Positions 1 through 6,112 of a stretch of DNA of 33,814 nt are shown here, piece after piece. The first letter of the stretch is position 1. Every line of letters starts with the position of its first letter. Below the pieces are notes generated by a model. The model made no database searches. It saw only the letters and a program-made list of their open reading frames with translations, and was not told where the DNA came from. The stretch comes from Chlorobium chlorochromatii (GTDB lineage: Bacteria; Bacteroidota; Chlorobiia; Chlorobiales; Chlorobiaceae). Location of the stretch: contig DYND01000016.1 in NCBI GenBank assembly GCA_020721255.1, positions 1-33,814 on the forward strand. Direction: 5' to 3'. A program made the translations under genes and the position numbers.

Positions 1-200
1 CCCAATCTGTATTCTCCGAAGCGGATTCTGAAAAAGTCACCCTTTTTCTTTTCTCCTTTTAACTTCATAATGTTATGAGAACTTTCGGAAATCGAATGAC
101 TGGTATGAAGTTCTTCAAGAAAAAGTTTTACCTGACTCTTTTGTGGTTCACTGACTTTCTGAATATCTTTTAAAAATGTTTTTCTGAGGCTAATTTTCAT
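1..200 (-). CDS. RelE/ParE-family toxin, 3' end cut by window edge
   Basis: The reverse strand from 200 down to 1 stays open for 66 codons and reads off the window edge. It begins MKISLRKTFLKDI and reaches KLKGEKKKGDFFRIRFGEYRLG. The pattern 'KLKG...FRIRFGEYRLG' is typical of RelE/ParE-type toxins, which are mostly ribosome-dependent mRNA interferases or gyrase inhibitors; which activity applies here cannot be told. Its ATG overlaps the stop of the upstream antitoxin gene as ATGA (197-200), so the two are probably translationally coupled. About 20-25 C-terminal residues, where catalytic residues often lie, are outside the window, so whether the toxin is intact is unknown. Confidence 0.8.
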   Translation of the reverse strand, partial: MKISLRKTFLKDIQKVSEPQKSQVKLFLEELHTSHSISESSHNIMKLKGEKKKGDFFRIRFGEYRL

Positions 201-385
201 AATTGCTTAATCAGTTCTCTTACATCCTCGTATTCCACAGTTTCTTCATTCTGAACTTCTTCCATAGCTTTCAGCAATCCATCATCAAGAAGAAGTTCCT
301 CAATTTTCTGATATATCTGATAATCAAGAATGACACTTTTTATCTTTCCTGACTCGTCGGTGATATATGATTTCGCAATATTCAT
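197..385 (-). CDS. Small antitoxin of a type II toxin-antitoxin pair
   Basis: This 62-residue acidic protein has an N-terminal part suited to a short DNA-binding/dimerisation domain (MNIAKSYITDESGKIKSVIL) and a Glu/Asp-rich C-terminal helix (EEVQNEETVEYEDVRELIKQL) of the kind that wraps a toxin. Size, charge and the ATGA overlap with a downstream RelE/ParE-like gene support the antitoxin call. I cannot assign the family firmly; Phd/YefM-like is possible. The start is the ATG at 385, preceded by AAGGAT as ribosome binding site. A perfect palindrome (397-406) overlaps this leader and may be the operator for autoregulation. Confidence 0.75.
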   Translation of the reverse strand: MNIAKSYITDESGKIKSVILDYQIYQKIEELLLDDGLLKAMEEVQNEETVEYEDVRELIKQL

Positions 386-396
386 TTTACATTATC

Positions 397-406
397 CTTA
401 CGTAAG
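397..406. promoter_or_regulatory. Palindrome upstream of antitoxin, possible operator
   Basis: CTTACGTAAG is a perfect 10-bp palindrome ending 12 bp before the antitoxin start codon. Antitoxins commonly bind palindromes at this position to repress their own operon. The operator role is inferred from position; a 10-bp palindrome can also arise by chance. Confidence 0.35.
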
Positions 407-536
407 AAATTCGGCTATCCGCGTAACAAGTCACTGGCATTGCAAAAATAGTTAATATTTTAGTTTTCCCTATTGTTACAGAAACTACCCGCAACCTCAG
501 TTAAAGTTTTATGCTTGTTATTTCCCGTGATCAGTC

Positions 537-794
537 TCAACAAGGATTAGGCATGGTTTCAACCGGCACCATATCTTCAATGAGAGTTTCTGGTTCAATA
601 TCTTGATCGTGCGGCCAGGAAACAGCGCCAAAAAGAATACCTACCTCATTGAAATAATGCTCATTCTTAAGTTCTCGGAAGACACAGCGATCAAGGTAAG
701 GCTTCATATCAAAGACACCCTGACGATCATCTTCAATTTCAACATAAATGCGATAATCAGATAACGGTTTGACGACTTTTGCATCCCAATACAT
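537..794 (-). CDS. DUF2442-family protein
   Basis: The protein starts MYWDAKVVKPL and contains YRIYVEIEDDRQGVFDMKPYLD and ILFGAVSWPHDQDIEPETL, which match the DUF2442 (NE0471 N-terminal-like) pattern as I know it. The function is unknown; such genes usually follow a DUF4160 gene and the pair is suspected to be a toxin-antitoxin-like module. I prefer the ATG at 794. A GTG at 806 would add four residues and would overlap the stop of the DUF4160 remnant just upstream. At about 85 residues the protein is full length for the family, unlike its broken partner. Confidence 0.75.
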   Translation of the reverse strand: MYWDAKVVKPLSDYRIYVEIEDDRQGVFDMKPYLDRCVFRELKNEHYFNEVGILFGAVSWPHDQDIEPETLIEDMVPVETMPNPC

Positions 795-802
795 ACAAGA
801 CC

Positions 803-895
803 TCACAGTGGTGTAATTTTATATGGTTCTTCTCCATTAATCGCTAACTCCCAGTCAGCCATCAATTCATCACGATGTAATTCAATCTCTATGGG
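803..895 (-). pseudogene. C-terminal remnant of a DUF4160 gene
   Basis: The reverse strand reads PIEIELHRDELMADWELAIN followed by GEEPYKITPL and a TGA stop at 805-803. This matches the C-terminus of DUF4160 proteins, the usual upstream partner of DUF2442. In this frame a TGA lies immediately upstream (898-896), and no DUF4160 N-terminus is seen before the hairpin at 948-969. The gene therefore appears to have lost its 5' two thirds, probably when the neighbouring cassette or terminator sequence was joined here. It has no start codon of its own and is probably not functional. Confidence 0.7.
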
Positions 896-947
896 TCATA
901 TTCGCCGCCTCTTGAGGCGTAACGTATGATAGAATTCTATTCAAAAT

Positions 948-977
948 ACCCCGCTGCTTGCGGCGGGGTTCTTTATT
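948..977 (+). terminator. GC-rich hairpin with T-rich tail
   Basis: ACCCCGC (948-954) pairs perfectly with GCGGGGT (963-969) across an 8-nt loop, followed by TTCTTTATT. It resembles a rho-independent terminator on the plus strand and is nearly as good on the minus strand. It lies exactly between the DUF4160 remnant and the decayed cassette end, so it may instead be part of a dispersed repeat that marks the junction. Confidence 0.5.
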
Positions 978-1026
978 CCATGCTTGTACCAAGCGCAACT
1001 TGCCGGAGGTCTGGTGGATTGGAATG

Positions 1027-1033
1027 TTATGCC
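1027..1033 (-). other. Cassette core box, apparently half of a decayed attC
   Basis: On the minus strand GCATAAC occurs about 20 bp downstream of the stop of the 1054-1608 gene. That is where its cassette attC should begin, and the box is the same as the outer core of the intact site at 1626-1697. The sequence after it (ATTCCAATCCACCAGACC) looks like the first arm of an attC stem, but no matching second arm or GTTATGC box follows. I read it as a truncated attC; a chance 7-mer cannot be excluded. Confidence 0.4.
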
Positions 1034-1053
1034 TCGAACTCGGCATCGCTATT

Positions 1054-1608
1054 CTAACGTATAAAGGACGATTGAATGTCTTTTTGCAATTGAGTGCGAA
1101 AAGACTTGCCCCAAAGAAAGCGATCTTTGTCTCGAAGGCTTGAATGATCAGGTACGGCAGTTCTCACCGCGTTGACATAAGCCGAATATCGTTCCCAGAG
1201 TGTGGTGAAGTTGGTCTTGTATTGGGCATCCTTGAAATTTCCAAGAACATCACAAACACGAATATCATAGACAGTGAAGTCTTTTGGATAGAGGACGGAT
1301 AGGATTGCAGAAGCCATTGGCAAACGAAAACCCCAAGTTTCTATCAGGACTGATAGTCGTGCTTTCTGGTCTTCAGCCTTGGATATTGCACTTAGCAGGT
1401 TGCGGACAGCAGATTCCAAATTGGTTTGGCCATTGCCATGGGACAGGAGGCGGTCAGCCACTTTAGACTTGGCCCGATTGGCCTTCCATATGACGATGCA
1501 GAAGAAGTCAAATGCCGAAAGCGTCTTTTCTTGTGCGTAGCGGGTTGAGACATCCCTAAAAAGGTAGCCTTCCAAATCGTAATACTGCAAAAAATTTAAA
1601 TCTGTCAC
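1054..1608 (-). CDS. Cassette-borne protein resembling HhH-GPD DNA glycosylases
   Basis: This protein of 184 residues has no family I can name firmly. The stretch ETWGFRLPMASAILSVLYP followed by KDFTVYDIRVCDVLG resembles the helix-hairpin-helix plus catalytic-Asp region of HhH-GPD base-excision glycosylases (LPGVGRKTA...VDTHV). The Asp of 'VYDIRV' would stand for the catalytic Asp. The Lys used by bifunctional enzymes is absent, and there is no Fe-S cysteine loop. The start is GTG at 1608 with a good Shine-Dalgarno (GGGAG) about 6 nt upstream. The start lies about 20 bp inside the boundary set by the upstream attC, and the ORF nearly fills the presumed cassette, as is typical of integron cassettes. 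A glycosylase role is inferred. Confidence 0.6.
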   Translation of the reverse strand: MTDLNFLQYYDLEGYLFRDVSTRYAQEKTLSAFDFFCIVIWKANRAKSKVADRLLSHGNGQTNLESAVRNLLSAISKAEDQKARLSVLIETWGFRLPMASAILSVLYPKDFTVYDIRVCDVLGNFKDAQYKTNFTTLWERYSAYVNAVRTAVPDHSSLRDKDRFLWGKSFRTQLQKDIQSSFIR

Positions 1609-1625
1609 TGTCTACTCCCAAGATG

Positions 1626-1697
1626 GCATAACGTAGAGCTAACCGGTGGTCAAAACACGCAGCGTTTTGACCGTCCGTGTTGAGCGCCATGTTATGC
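1626..1697 (-). repeat. Integron attC (59-be) recombination site
   Basis: GCATAAC (1626-1632) and GTTATGC (1691-1697) are perfectly inverted outer boxes. Inside, GCTAACCGG (1638-1646) pairs with CCGTGTTGAGC (1675-1685) if T1678 and G1682 are extrahelical; an unpaired T and G at these places is a hallmark of attC hairpins. A terminal stem, GGTCAAAAC (1648-1656) with GTTTTGACC (1664-1672), follows. The TAA stop of the upstream cassette gene lies 1 bp outside the site. Read on the minus strand, the order ORF-attC-ORF fits an integron cassette array. No integrase gene is present in the window. Confidence 0.85.
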
Positions 1698-1698
1698 A

Positions 1699-2598
1699 TT
1701 AGTTATTAACTGAAACGACATACACAGAAACACCAAGAATGTCGGCAAGATTTTGTAGCGATATTGGCAGTTTTCGCTCGGTAACTAATACCGCACGTGC
1801 TGTAGGTGGAGACAGTACTGCCTTTTGTTCTGATCGAAGTAGTGCCTGATATTTTATTGCCTGAAATATACCACGATTTAAATCGGCCTCATTTGAAATA
1901 ACTGACTTGACTTCAACGCCAAGAAAACCATTCTTGGTTGCAAAAACAATATCTGCTTTGTCCCCTGATGCAAACAAATACTCCATTTGACCTTTCTCTG
2001 TGCTTGTTGAAAGGCCCACGACGGCAGGGTTGTCCGCTACAAACTGCTTTAATGCTTTATGTTCTTTGCTCTCACCCTCAGATGACCACCCACCTCTGCC
2101 AGGCCGTTTTATCTCGTCAGGTGCATCATCTTCATCGTTTATACCAGTACGGACAGGGCGAATACCGCACTTTTTCAGAACATCATCCCAGCGTTGATAA
2201 GCGAATATATCTTGGTGAATTTCTTCGATGACCGCTCGTTTTTCATCCTCGGTCATTTTGTCAACGTTCTTTTCTGGCTCGTAGTATCGCTGCAGATAAT
2301 AATTGATGCCACTGCCCGGAAGTCCATTCTGAGCATTAACCACCAGCGCATTGAGAGGTGGAATAGCCTCGCACCATTCTTCTTCTATCTCAATTAACGC
2401 ACTACCGATGGCACCTGCTGGGTATCCGTACAGAACAGCCATGACATGGTGTCCAAGCCCTCTATTCACAATTTCCTGATCCAATTTCCCATAAGTGATC
2501 GTTCTGCCGTTCTTTGCGCACCAGATAAGTAGTGGCAATGCAGCTCGTGCAGTGACTCTTGTCCAAGTATTACCTTGTAGGGTTTTTGGTAAAGGCAT
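1699..2598 (-). CDS. Cassette-borne PD-(D/E)XK nuclease-like protein
   Basis: This protein of 299 residues carries a nuclease-like C-terminal domain. ESKEHKALKQFV (near residues 176-187) is followed by GDKADIVF (D216), then GVEVKS (E229, K231), then QAIKYQALL, the usual D...ExK...Q layout of the PD-(D/E)XK fold. The N-terminal 100 residues (TYGKL...AIGSALIEI...IPPLNALVV...GLPGSGI) vaguely recall the MGMT/alkyltransferase-like fold but lack the PCHR catalytic motif. The start at 2598 has AGGAGAG just upstream; an earlier ATG at 2622 would lie across the cassette core box and is unlikely. The stop touches the attC. Possible roles are DNA cleavage in phage defence or DNA repair; the target is unknown. 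Confidence 0.7.
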   Translation of the reverse strand: MPLPKTLQGNTWTRVTARAALPLLIWCAKNGRTITYGKLDQEIVNRGLGHHVMAVLYGYPAGAIGSALIEIEEEWCEAIPPLNALVVNAQNGLPGSGINYYLQRYYEPEKNVDKMTEDEKRAVIEEIHQDIFAYQRWDDVLKKCGIRPVRTGINDEDDAPDEIKRPGRGGWSSEGESKEHKALKQFVADNPAVVGLSTSTEKGQMEYLFASGDKADIVFATKNGFLGVEVKSVISNEADLNRGIFQAIKYQALLRSEQKAVLSPPTARAVLVTERKLPISLQNLADILGVSVYVVSVNN

Positions 2599-2612
2599 GT
2601 TTCTCTCCTTTA

Positions 2613-2620
2613 GGCATAAC
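2613..2620 (-). other. Upstream core box of the nuclease cassette
   Basis: Read on the minus strand, GTTATGCC sits 14 nt before the ATG of the nuclease-like gene and is identical to the inner-edge box of the attC at 1626-1697 (GTTATGCC). It marks where this cassette would have been joined, within G/TT. I found no convincing attC stem upstream of it, so the preceding partner could be a decayed attC, an attI or a secondary site. Confidence 0.5.
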
Positions 2621-2625
2621 AATAA

Positions 2626-2777
2626 TTAAACGGATCCGCCTAATTCGCGGATTTTTGATTTATAACCCACATAAAACACCTGCAAAAATGTATTGAAATA
2701 GTCTATAAAATCAATGACATTAGTTCGTTACCATCGATCGCTCAACTTATGCAGAAGTCTTATACGGATCCGCATAA
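2626..2777. repeat. Pair of 18-bp near-palindromes bordering the accessory region
   Basis: TTAAACGGATCCGCCTAA (2626-2643) and TTATACGGATCCGCATAA (2760-2777) agree at 16 of 18 positions. Each is nearly its own reverse complement around CGGATCCG. They are 116 bp apart and lie between the cassette start box (2613-2620) and the first core gene (ends at 2828). No gene is seen between 2623 and 2827. They could be crossover sites for a tyrosine recombinase or remnants of mobile-element ends; this is inference. Confidence 0.5.
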
Positions 2778-2827
2778 ACACACCTATCCTCTATCCTGAA
2801 GATAGAGCAATTCAAAAGCAAAGTCCC

Positions 2828-3100
2828 TTACCCATATCTCTTTTTCGCCATTTGCTTAACACCCGTTAAGAGAATAATAGCAAGAAAAAACAGCGCTCCC
2901 CATAGTAATGACATGCCAGCACCGATAAGCGCCGCAACAACACTTACCGAGAGAGCAAGCCAAACGATTGTAGCAACCCAAAGCACTATAATTGGTAGTA
3001 AAACAGCCAAACGCATGGGCTTGATAAAAGAGGGGATGGTGGCGAGGGTTATCGCCACCACAACAGTTATCCAAAATGAGATGTCAGTAAGAAAGGCCAT
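2828..3100 (-). CDS. Small integral membrane protein, function unknown
   Basis: From the ATG at 3100 the product is 90 residues (MAFLTDISFWITVV...MAKKRYG) and is almost entirely hydrophobic. It has three probable membrane segments, near residues 8-25, 30-50 and 52-78, and ends in a positive KQMAKKRYG tail that should be cytoplasmic. This start has GAAGGA upstream; a longer version from 3160 would add a hydrophilic extension inside the preceding gene. The 5' end lies about 27 bp downstream of the stop of the oxidoreductase gene on the same strand, so the two may be co-transcribed. I do not recognise the family. Confidence 0.7.
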   Translation of the reverse strand: MAFLTDISFWITVVVAITLATIPSFIKPMRLAVLLPIIVLWVATIVWLALSVSVVAALIGAGMSLLWGALFFLAIILLTGVKQMAKKRYG

Positions 3101-3126
3101 TGGAACAGTTCCTTCTTGAACGGTGA

Positions 3127-5097
3127 TTATACAGGTACCGTGAGCGCTCCCGTCGGGCAACTTACGGTCATCACTTGAAGATCAACGTTCCCATGATGTT
3201 CTTCAATCATGCGCACACAAATCCCACAATCAACACACTTTTCTCGTTCCATGCTGATGTCAGCATTTTCAGCCATGTAAAAGCCGGGATGATCATGCTT
3301 TTGCGATACGGAAGCGGATAAGTAACGGGAAGCAAGCTCTCGCAGGCGGCAATCGTTAATGGCATTGCATTTACATTGCAGGCAGCGTTCTGCTTCCGCA
3401 CGCGCCAGCTCTTCAGTATAACCGGTTACCACTTCACTAAAGCTTGTGATTCGTTCGGCAGGTGGCAGCTCAGGTATGGCAACGCGTGGCGCAGCTTGTT
3501 TCCGCTGATAAAATGCTTGCGGCGCTTCATCTCTTGCACCATAAGAGGAGTTAAAGAGAGCTTTTGCAGCAACAACATTGTTGCCATTCAAGAAAAGATT
3601 GATGGAATGCGCTGCCCGTTTTCCCTGCTCCACGGCACGAATTGCCGTATCGGTACCGGTGACGCAGTCGCCACCCGCAAAAAGCCACGGCGTGGTGCCC
3701 GATTGCAGCGTATCAGGATCCACAACCAGCTCGCCATAGTTGCCAGTAGCAACGCCCGCAGCATGAGCGACCGTGCTGTCAATCTGTTGCCCGATTGCCG
3801 AGATAATGGTGTCGACCGTTATGGTGAACTCAGAGCCTGCAACCGGAACTGGTTTCCTTCGTCCAGAGGCATCAAGCTCACCCGGCTGCATGGTGATAGC
3901 TGTAATGTTGAGCGCGTTGTTGACTCGTTGAATGGCAACGGGTGCTGCCCACTCAATAAGGGTAATGCCTTCAGCTAACGCTTCATGAATTTCCAGAACA
4001 TTTGCAGGCATCTCTCCACGCGAACGACGATAGAGAATTGTAACGTTTGAAGCGCCCAGCCGAATGGCAGTGCGTGCGGCATCAATTGCAGTGTTGCCGC
4101 CACCAGTCACAATCACCCGATTGCCTATATAAGACTGCTCACCCGATGCCGCTTTACGCAAAAACTCAATGCCACTCACCACGTTCGTTTCATGTTCACC
4201 CTCAATATTCATCGTTGCGGCCTTTTGTGCTCCAGCAGCAATAAAGAGAGCATCATAGTCACGTTTCACCGATTCGAGCGTGACATCGTTACCAAACGTA
4301 GTATTATATTGGAACGTCAAGCCCATAGCAACCAGTGTTGCAATGTCGCTCTCAATCACGGATTCTGGAAGTCTGAAGCGGGGGATTCCGTAACGCATCA
4401 TTCCACCCGCCTGCGCACTTGCTTCAAAAATCGTTACCTCATGCCCATTGCGAAGCAGAAACCACGCTGCCGTAAGTCCGGCTGGTCCTGAGCCAACAAT
4501 CGCCACTTTTTTACCTGTTTTCGGAGCACATTCTGGAGTATAGCGATCTGCTTGTTCAGCATCTTTATCAGCAGCATAACGCTTGAGTGCGCAGATTGAG
4601 ACTGGTTGATCAACGCCATGCCGTCTGCATTCATCTTCGCAAGGCGCGGGGCAAATTCTCCCAAGAATACCGGCAAGCGGAATAGTCTGCTTGATAATTT
4701 CTATTGCACGAGCATCGTCATGGCTGGCAATTGCAGCAACAAAATCGGGAATATCGCACCCGGTCGGACAGGTAATTTCGCATGGTCCAAGGCAGTCACC
4801 GCTATGCTCCTGAATTATTCGCTCAAGGCTCTGGCGACGCATTAAGGAGAGTGTGTCATTCTCGGTTTCGATAACCATCCCCTCCGATACTGGCGTTTCA
4901 CAGGCGGGTACAAAACGGTTTTTTCCCTTAATCTCAACAATGCACATCCAGCACGCTCCAGTCTCTTCAAGCGATTTATTGAAACAGAGTGTTGGAATAA
5001 CAATACCGGCAGCAGTTGCAGCTTCAAGAATTGAGGTTCCTGGGGCAGCCGTTACATCCTGCTGGTTAATGGTCAGTAAAATGGAATTCATTGGCAT
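3127..5097 (-). CDS. Fe-S/FAD oxidoreductase: NuoG-like 2Fe-2S domain, GltD-like core, 4Fe-4S tail
   Basis: This 656-residue cytoplasmic protein is built from three redox modules. Residues 5-80 form a NuoG/HydA-type [2Fe-2S] domain with C38, C49, C52, C66 (C-x10-C-x2-C-x13-C). Residues 100-560 are GltD-like, with C102, C106, C110, C114 and C149, C153, C157 for two [4Fe-4S] clusters, an FAD site GSGPAGL (202-208) and a second nucleotide site (VTGGGNTAID) for NAD(P)H. The tail has CLQCKC and a ferredoxin-like C621, C624, C627, C647 set. The family passes electrons between NAD(P)H, flavin and Fe-S partners. No glutamate synthase large subunit is adjacent, so glutamate synthesis is not implied; an NfnB/SfrB-like transhydrogenase or hydrogenase-linked role is possible. 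ATG at 5091 is an alternative start. Confidence 0.85.
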   Translation of the reverse strand: MPMNSILLTINQQDVTAAPGTSILEAATAAGIVIPTLCFNKSLEETGACWMCIVEIKGKNRFVPACETPVSEGMVIETENDTLSLMRRQSLERIIQEHSGDCLGPCEITCPTGCDIPDFVAAIASHDDARAIEIIKQTIPLAGILGRICPAPCEDECRRHGVDQPVSICALKRYAADKDAEQADRYTPECAPKTGKKVAIVGSGPAGLTAAWFLLRNGHEVTIFEASAQAGGMMRYGIPRFRLPESVIESDIATLVAMGLTFQYNTTFGNDVTLESVKRDYDALFIAAGAQKAATMNIEGEHETNVVSGIEFLRKAASGEQSYIGNRVIVTGGGNTAIDAARTAIRLGASNVTILYRRSRGEMPANVLEIHEALAEGITLIEWAAPVAIQRVNNALNITAITMQPGELDASGRRKPVPVAGSEFTITVDTIISAIGQQIDSTVAHAAGVATGNYGELVVDPDTLQSGTTPWLFAGGDCVTGTDTAIRAVEQGKRAAHSINLFLNGNNVVAAKALFNSSYGARDEAPQAFYQRKQAAPRVAIPELPPAERITSFSEVVTGYTEELARAEAERCLQCKCNAINDCRLRELASRYLSASVSQKHDHPGFYMAENADISMEREKCVDCGICVRMIEEHHGNVDLQVMTVSCPTGALTVPV

Positions 5098-5109
5098 AAC
5101 AAAAAAACG

Positions 5110-6102
5110 TTACGATTCGCTGGATTGTGAAGAGTCTGGAAGAGCAAAATGCTGTTCAAGATAAAGGGCGACTTTTTCAAGATGCCACATCGGCGTGGAG
5201 GTGGCACCACAAACGCCAACATTCTCAATGGATTTCCCGTCGCTGCCATTCAGCCAATCTTCATCAAGGTCTTCAATATCTTCGATAAAAAAACTGCGGG
5301 GATTTGCAGCCTTACAAATATGGTAAAGCACCTGCCCGTTCGAGCTCTTTTTTCCTGCCACAAAAATAATAACATCGTTAGCAAGGGCAAAGTCGTGCAG
5401 CTTCTGGTTACGGCTTGATACCTGTCGGCAAATGGTGTCTTTAAAAACATAGTTCGGCATAGGGCGAACGCTGGTCATGGCAGCGGTGATATCAATATCG
5501 CGAATTGCCATCCATCGGGCAGTTTCAGTACCAAGCGCCTGCGCAACATAAGTTTCCAGATTTGCTTTCAGCTCATAAAAACCCGGCACATCCATGGTTG
5601 TCTGTGAAATGAGCGCCGTTTTTTGGGCAGGATCAAAGCCCTCAAGCTCAGCAGCATCGCTAAGGTCAGGATGTTTAATGATAATGGCGCTGTTCTTGCA
5701 CTGACCATTAATGCCAATCACTTCAGGATGTACTCGTTTGCCGTAAATGATAATCCGATACCCTAACTCAAACAGCAATCTAGTGGTGCGTTGCAAGCGG
5801 GCAACAACGGGGCAAGTGGTGTCGGTAACCGTTACATTATTTTCATGGGCAATACGGTAGGTTTCGGGAGGCTCACCATGCGCACGAATCAGAACATGCG
5901 TATTCTGTAACTGTTTGAATCCATTGTCATCCACTGTTACAAGACCCATGGCTTCAAGTCGATGCACCTCAACTTCGTTATGAACAACATCGCCAAACGA
6001 ATATAAGCCGCCCAACTCCTGAAGCTTTTCTTCCGCAACATTAATGGTGCACTGCACTCCAATGCAGAACCCTGATGACATTCTATCGAGATGTACTTTC
6101 AT
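5110..6102 (-). CDS. ispH: 4-hydroxy-3-methylbut-2-enyl diphosphate reductase
   Basis: IspH (LytB) carries out the last step of the MEP isoprenoid pathway, reducing HMBPP to IPP and DMAPP with a [4Fe-4S] cluster. The three cluster cysteines are at C13 (GFCIGV), C97 (TTCPVV) and C225 ([12 protein letters not shown]). Other family motifs are visible: [32 protein letters not shown] and [10 protein letters not shown]. The length (330) is slightly above the Escherichia coli enzyme and fits the Bacteroidota/Chlorobiota form. The pathway supplies precursors for carotenoids and chlorophyll side chains, consistent with a phototroph. The gene starts 10 bp after the DUF1016 gene ends, and its own end is 12 bp from the oxidoreductase start, so the three may be one transcript. 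Confidence 0.95.
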   Translation of the reverse strand: MKVHLDRMSSGFCIGVQCTINVAEEKLQELGGLYSFGDVVHNEVEVHRLEAMGLVTVDDNGFKQLQNTHVLIRAHGEPPETYRIAHENNVTVTDTTCPVVARLQRTTRLLFELGYRIIIYGKRVHPEVIGINGQCKNSAIIIKHPDLSDAAELEGFDPAQKTALISQTTMDVPGFYELKANLETYVAQALGTETARWMAIRDIDITAAMTSVRPMPNYVFKDTICRQVSSRNQKLHDFALANDVIIFVAGKKSSNGQVLYHICKAANPRSFFIEDIEDLDEDWLNGSDGKSIENVGVCGATSTPMWHLEKVALYLEQHFALPDSSQSSES

Positions 6103-6112
6103 GCTGTTGTTA

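Noticed and set aside
958..1143. 61-residue plus-strand open frame
   Set aside because: It starts in a terminator-like hairpin, runs across the decayed attC and the end of the cassette gene on the other strand, and has no ribosome binding site or family pattern.
3376..3978. 200-residue plus-strand open frame opposite the oxidoreductase gene
   Set aside because: It is antisense to a region with clear Fe-S and nucleotide-binding motifs and has no independent support.
5094..5100. GGCATAAC at the start of the oxidoreductase gene, identical to the attC core box
   Set aside because: No partner box or stem lies within 150 bp, and it overlaps the start codon of a core gene; an 8-mer match by chance is likely.
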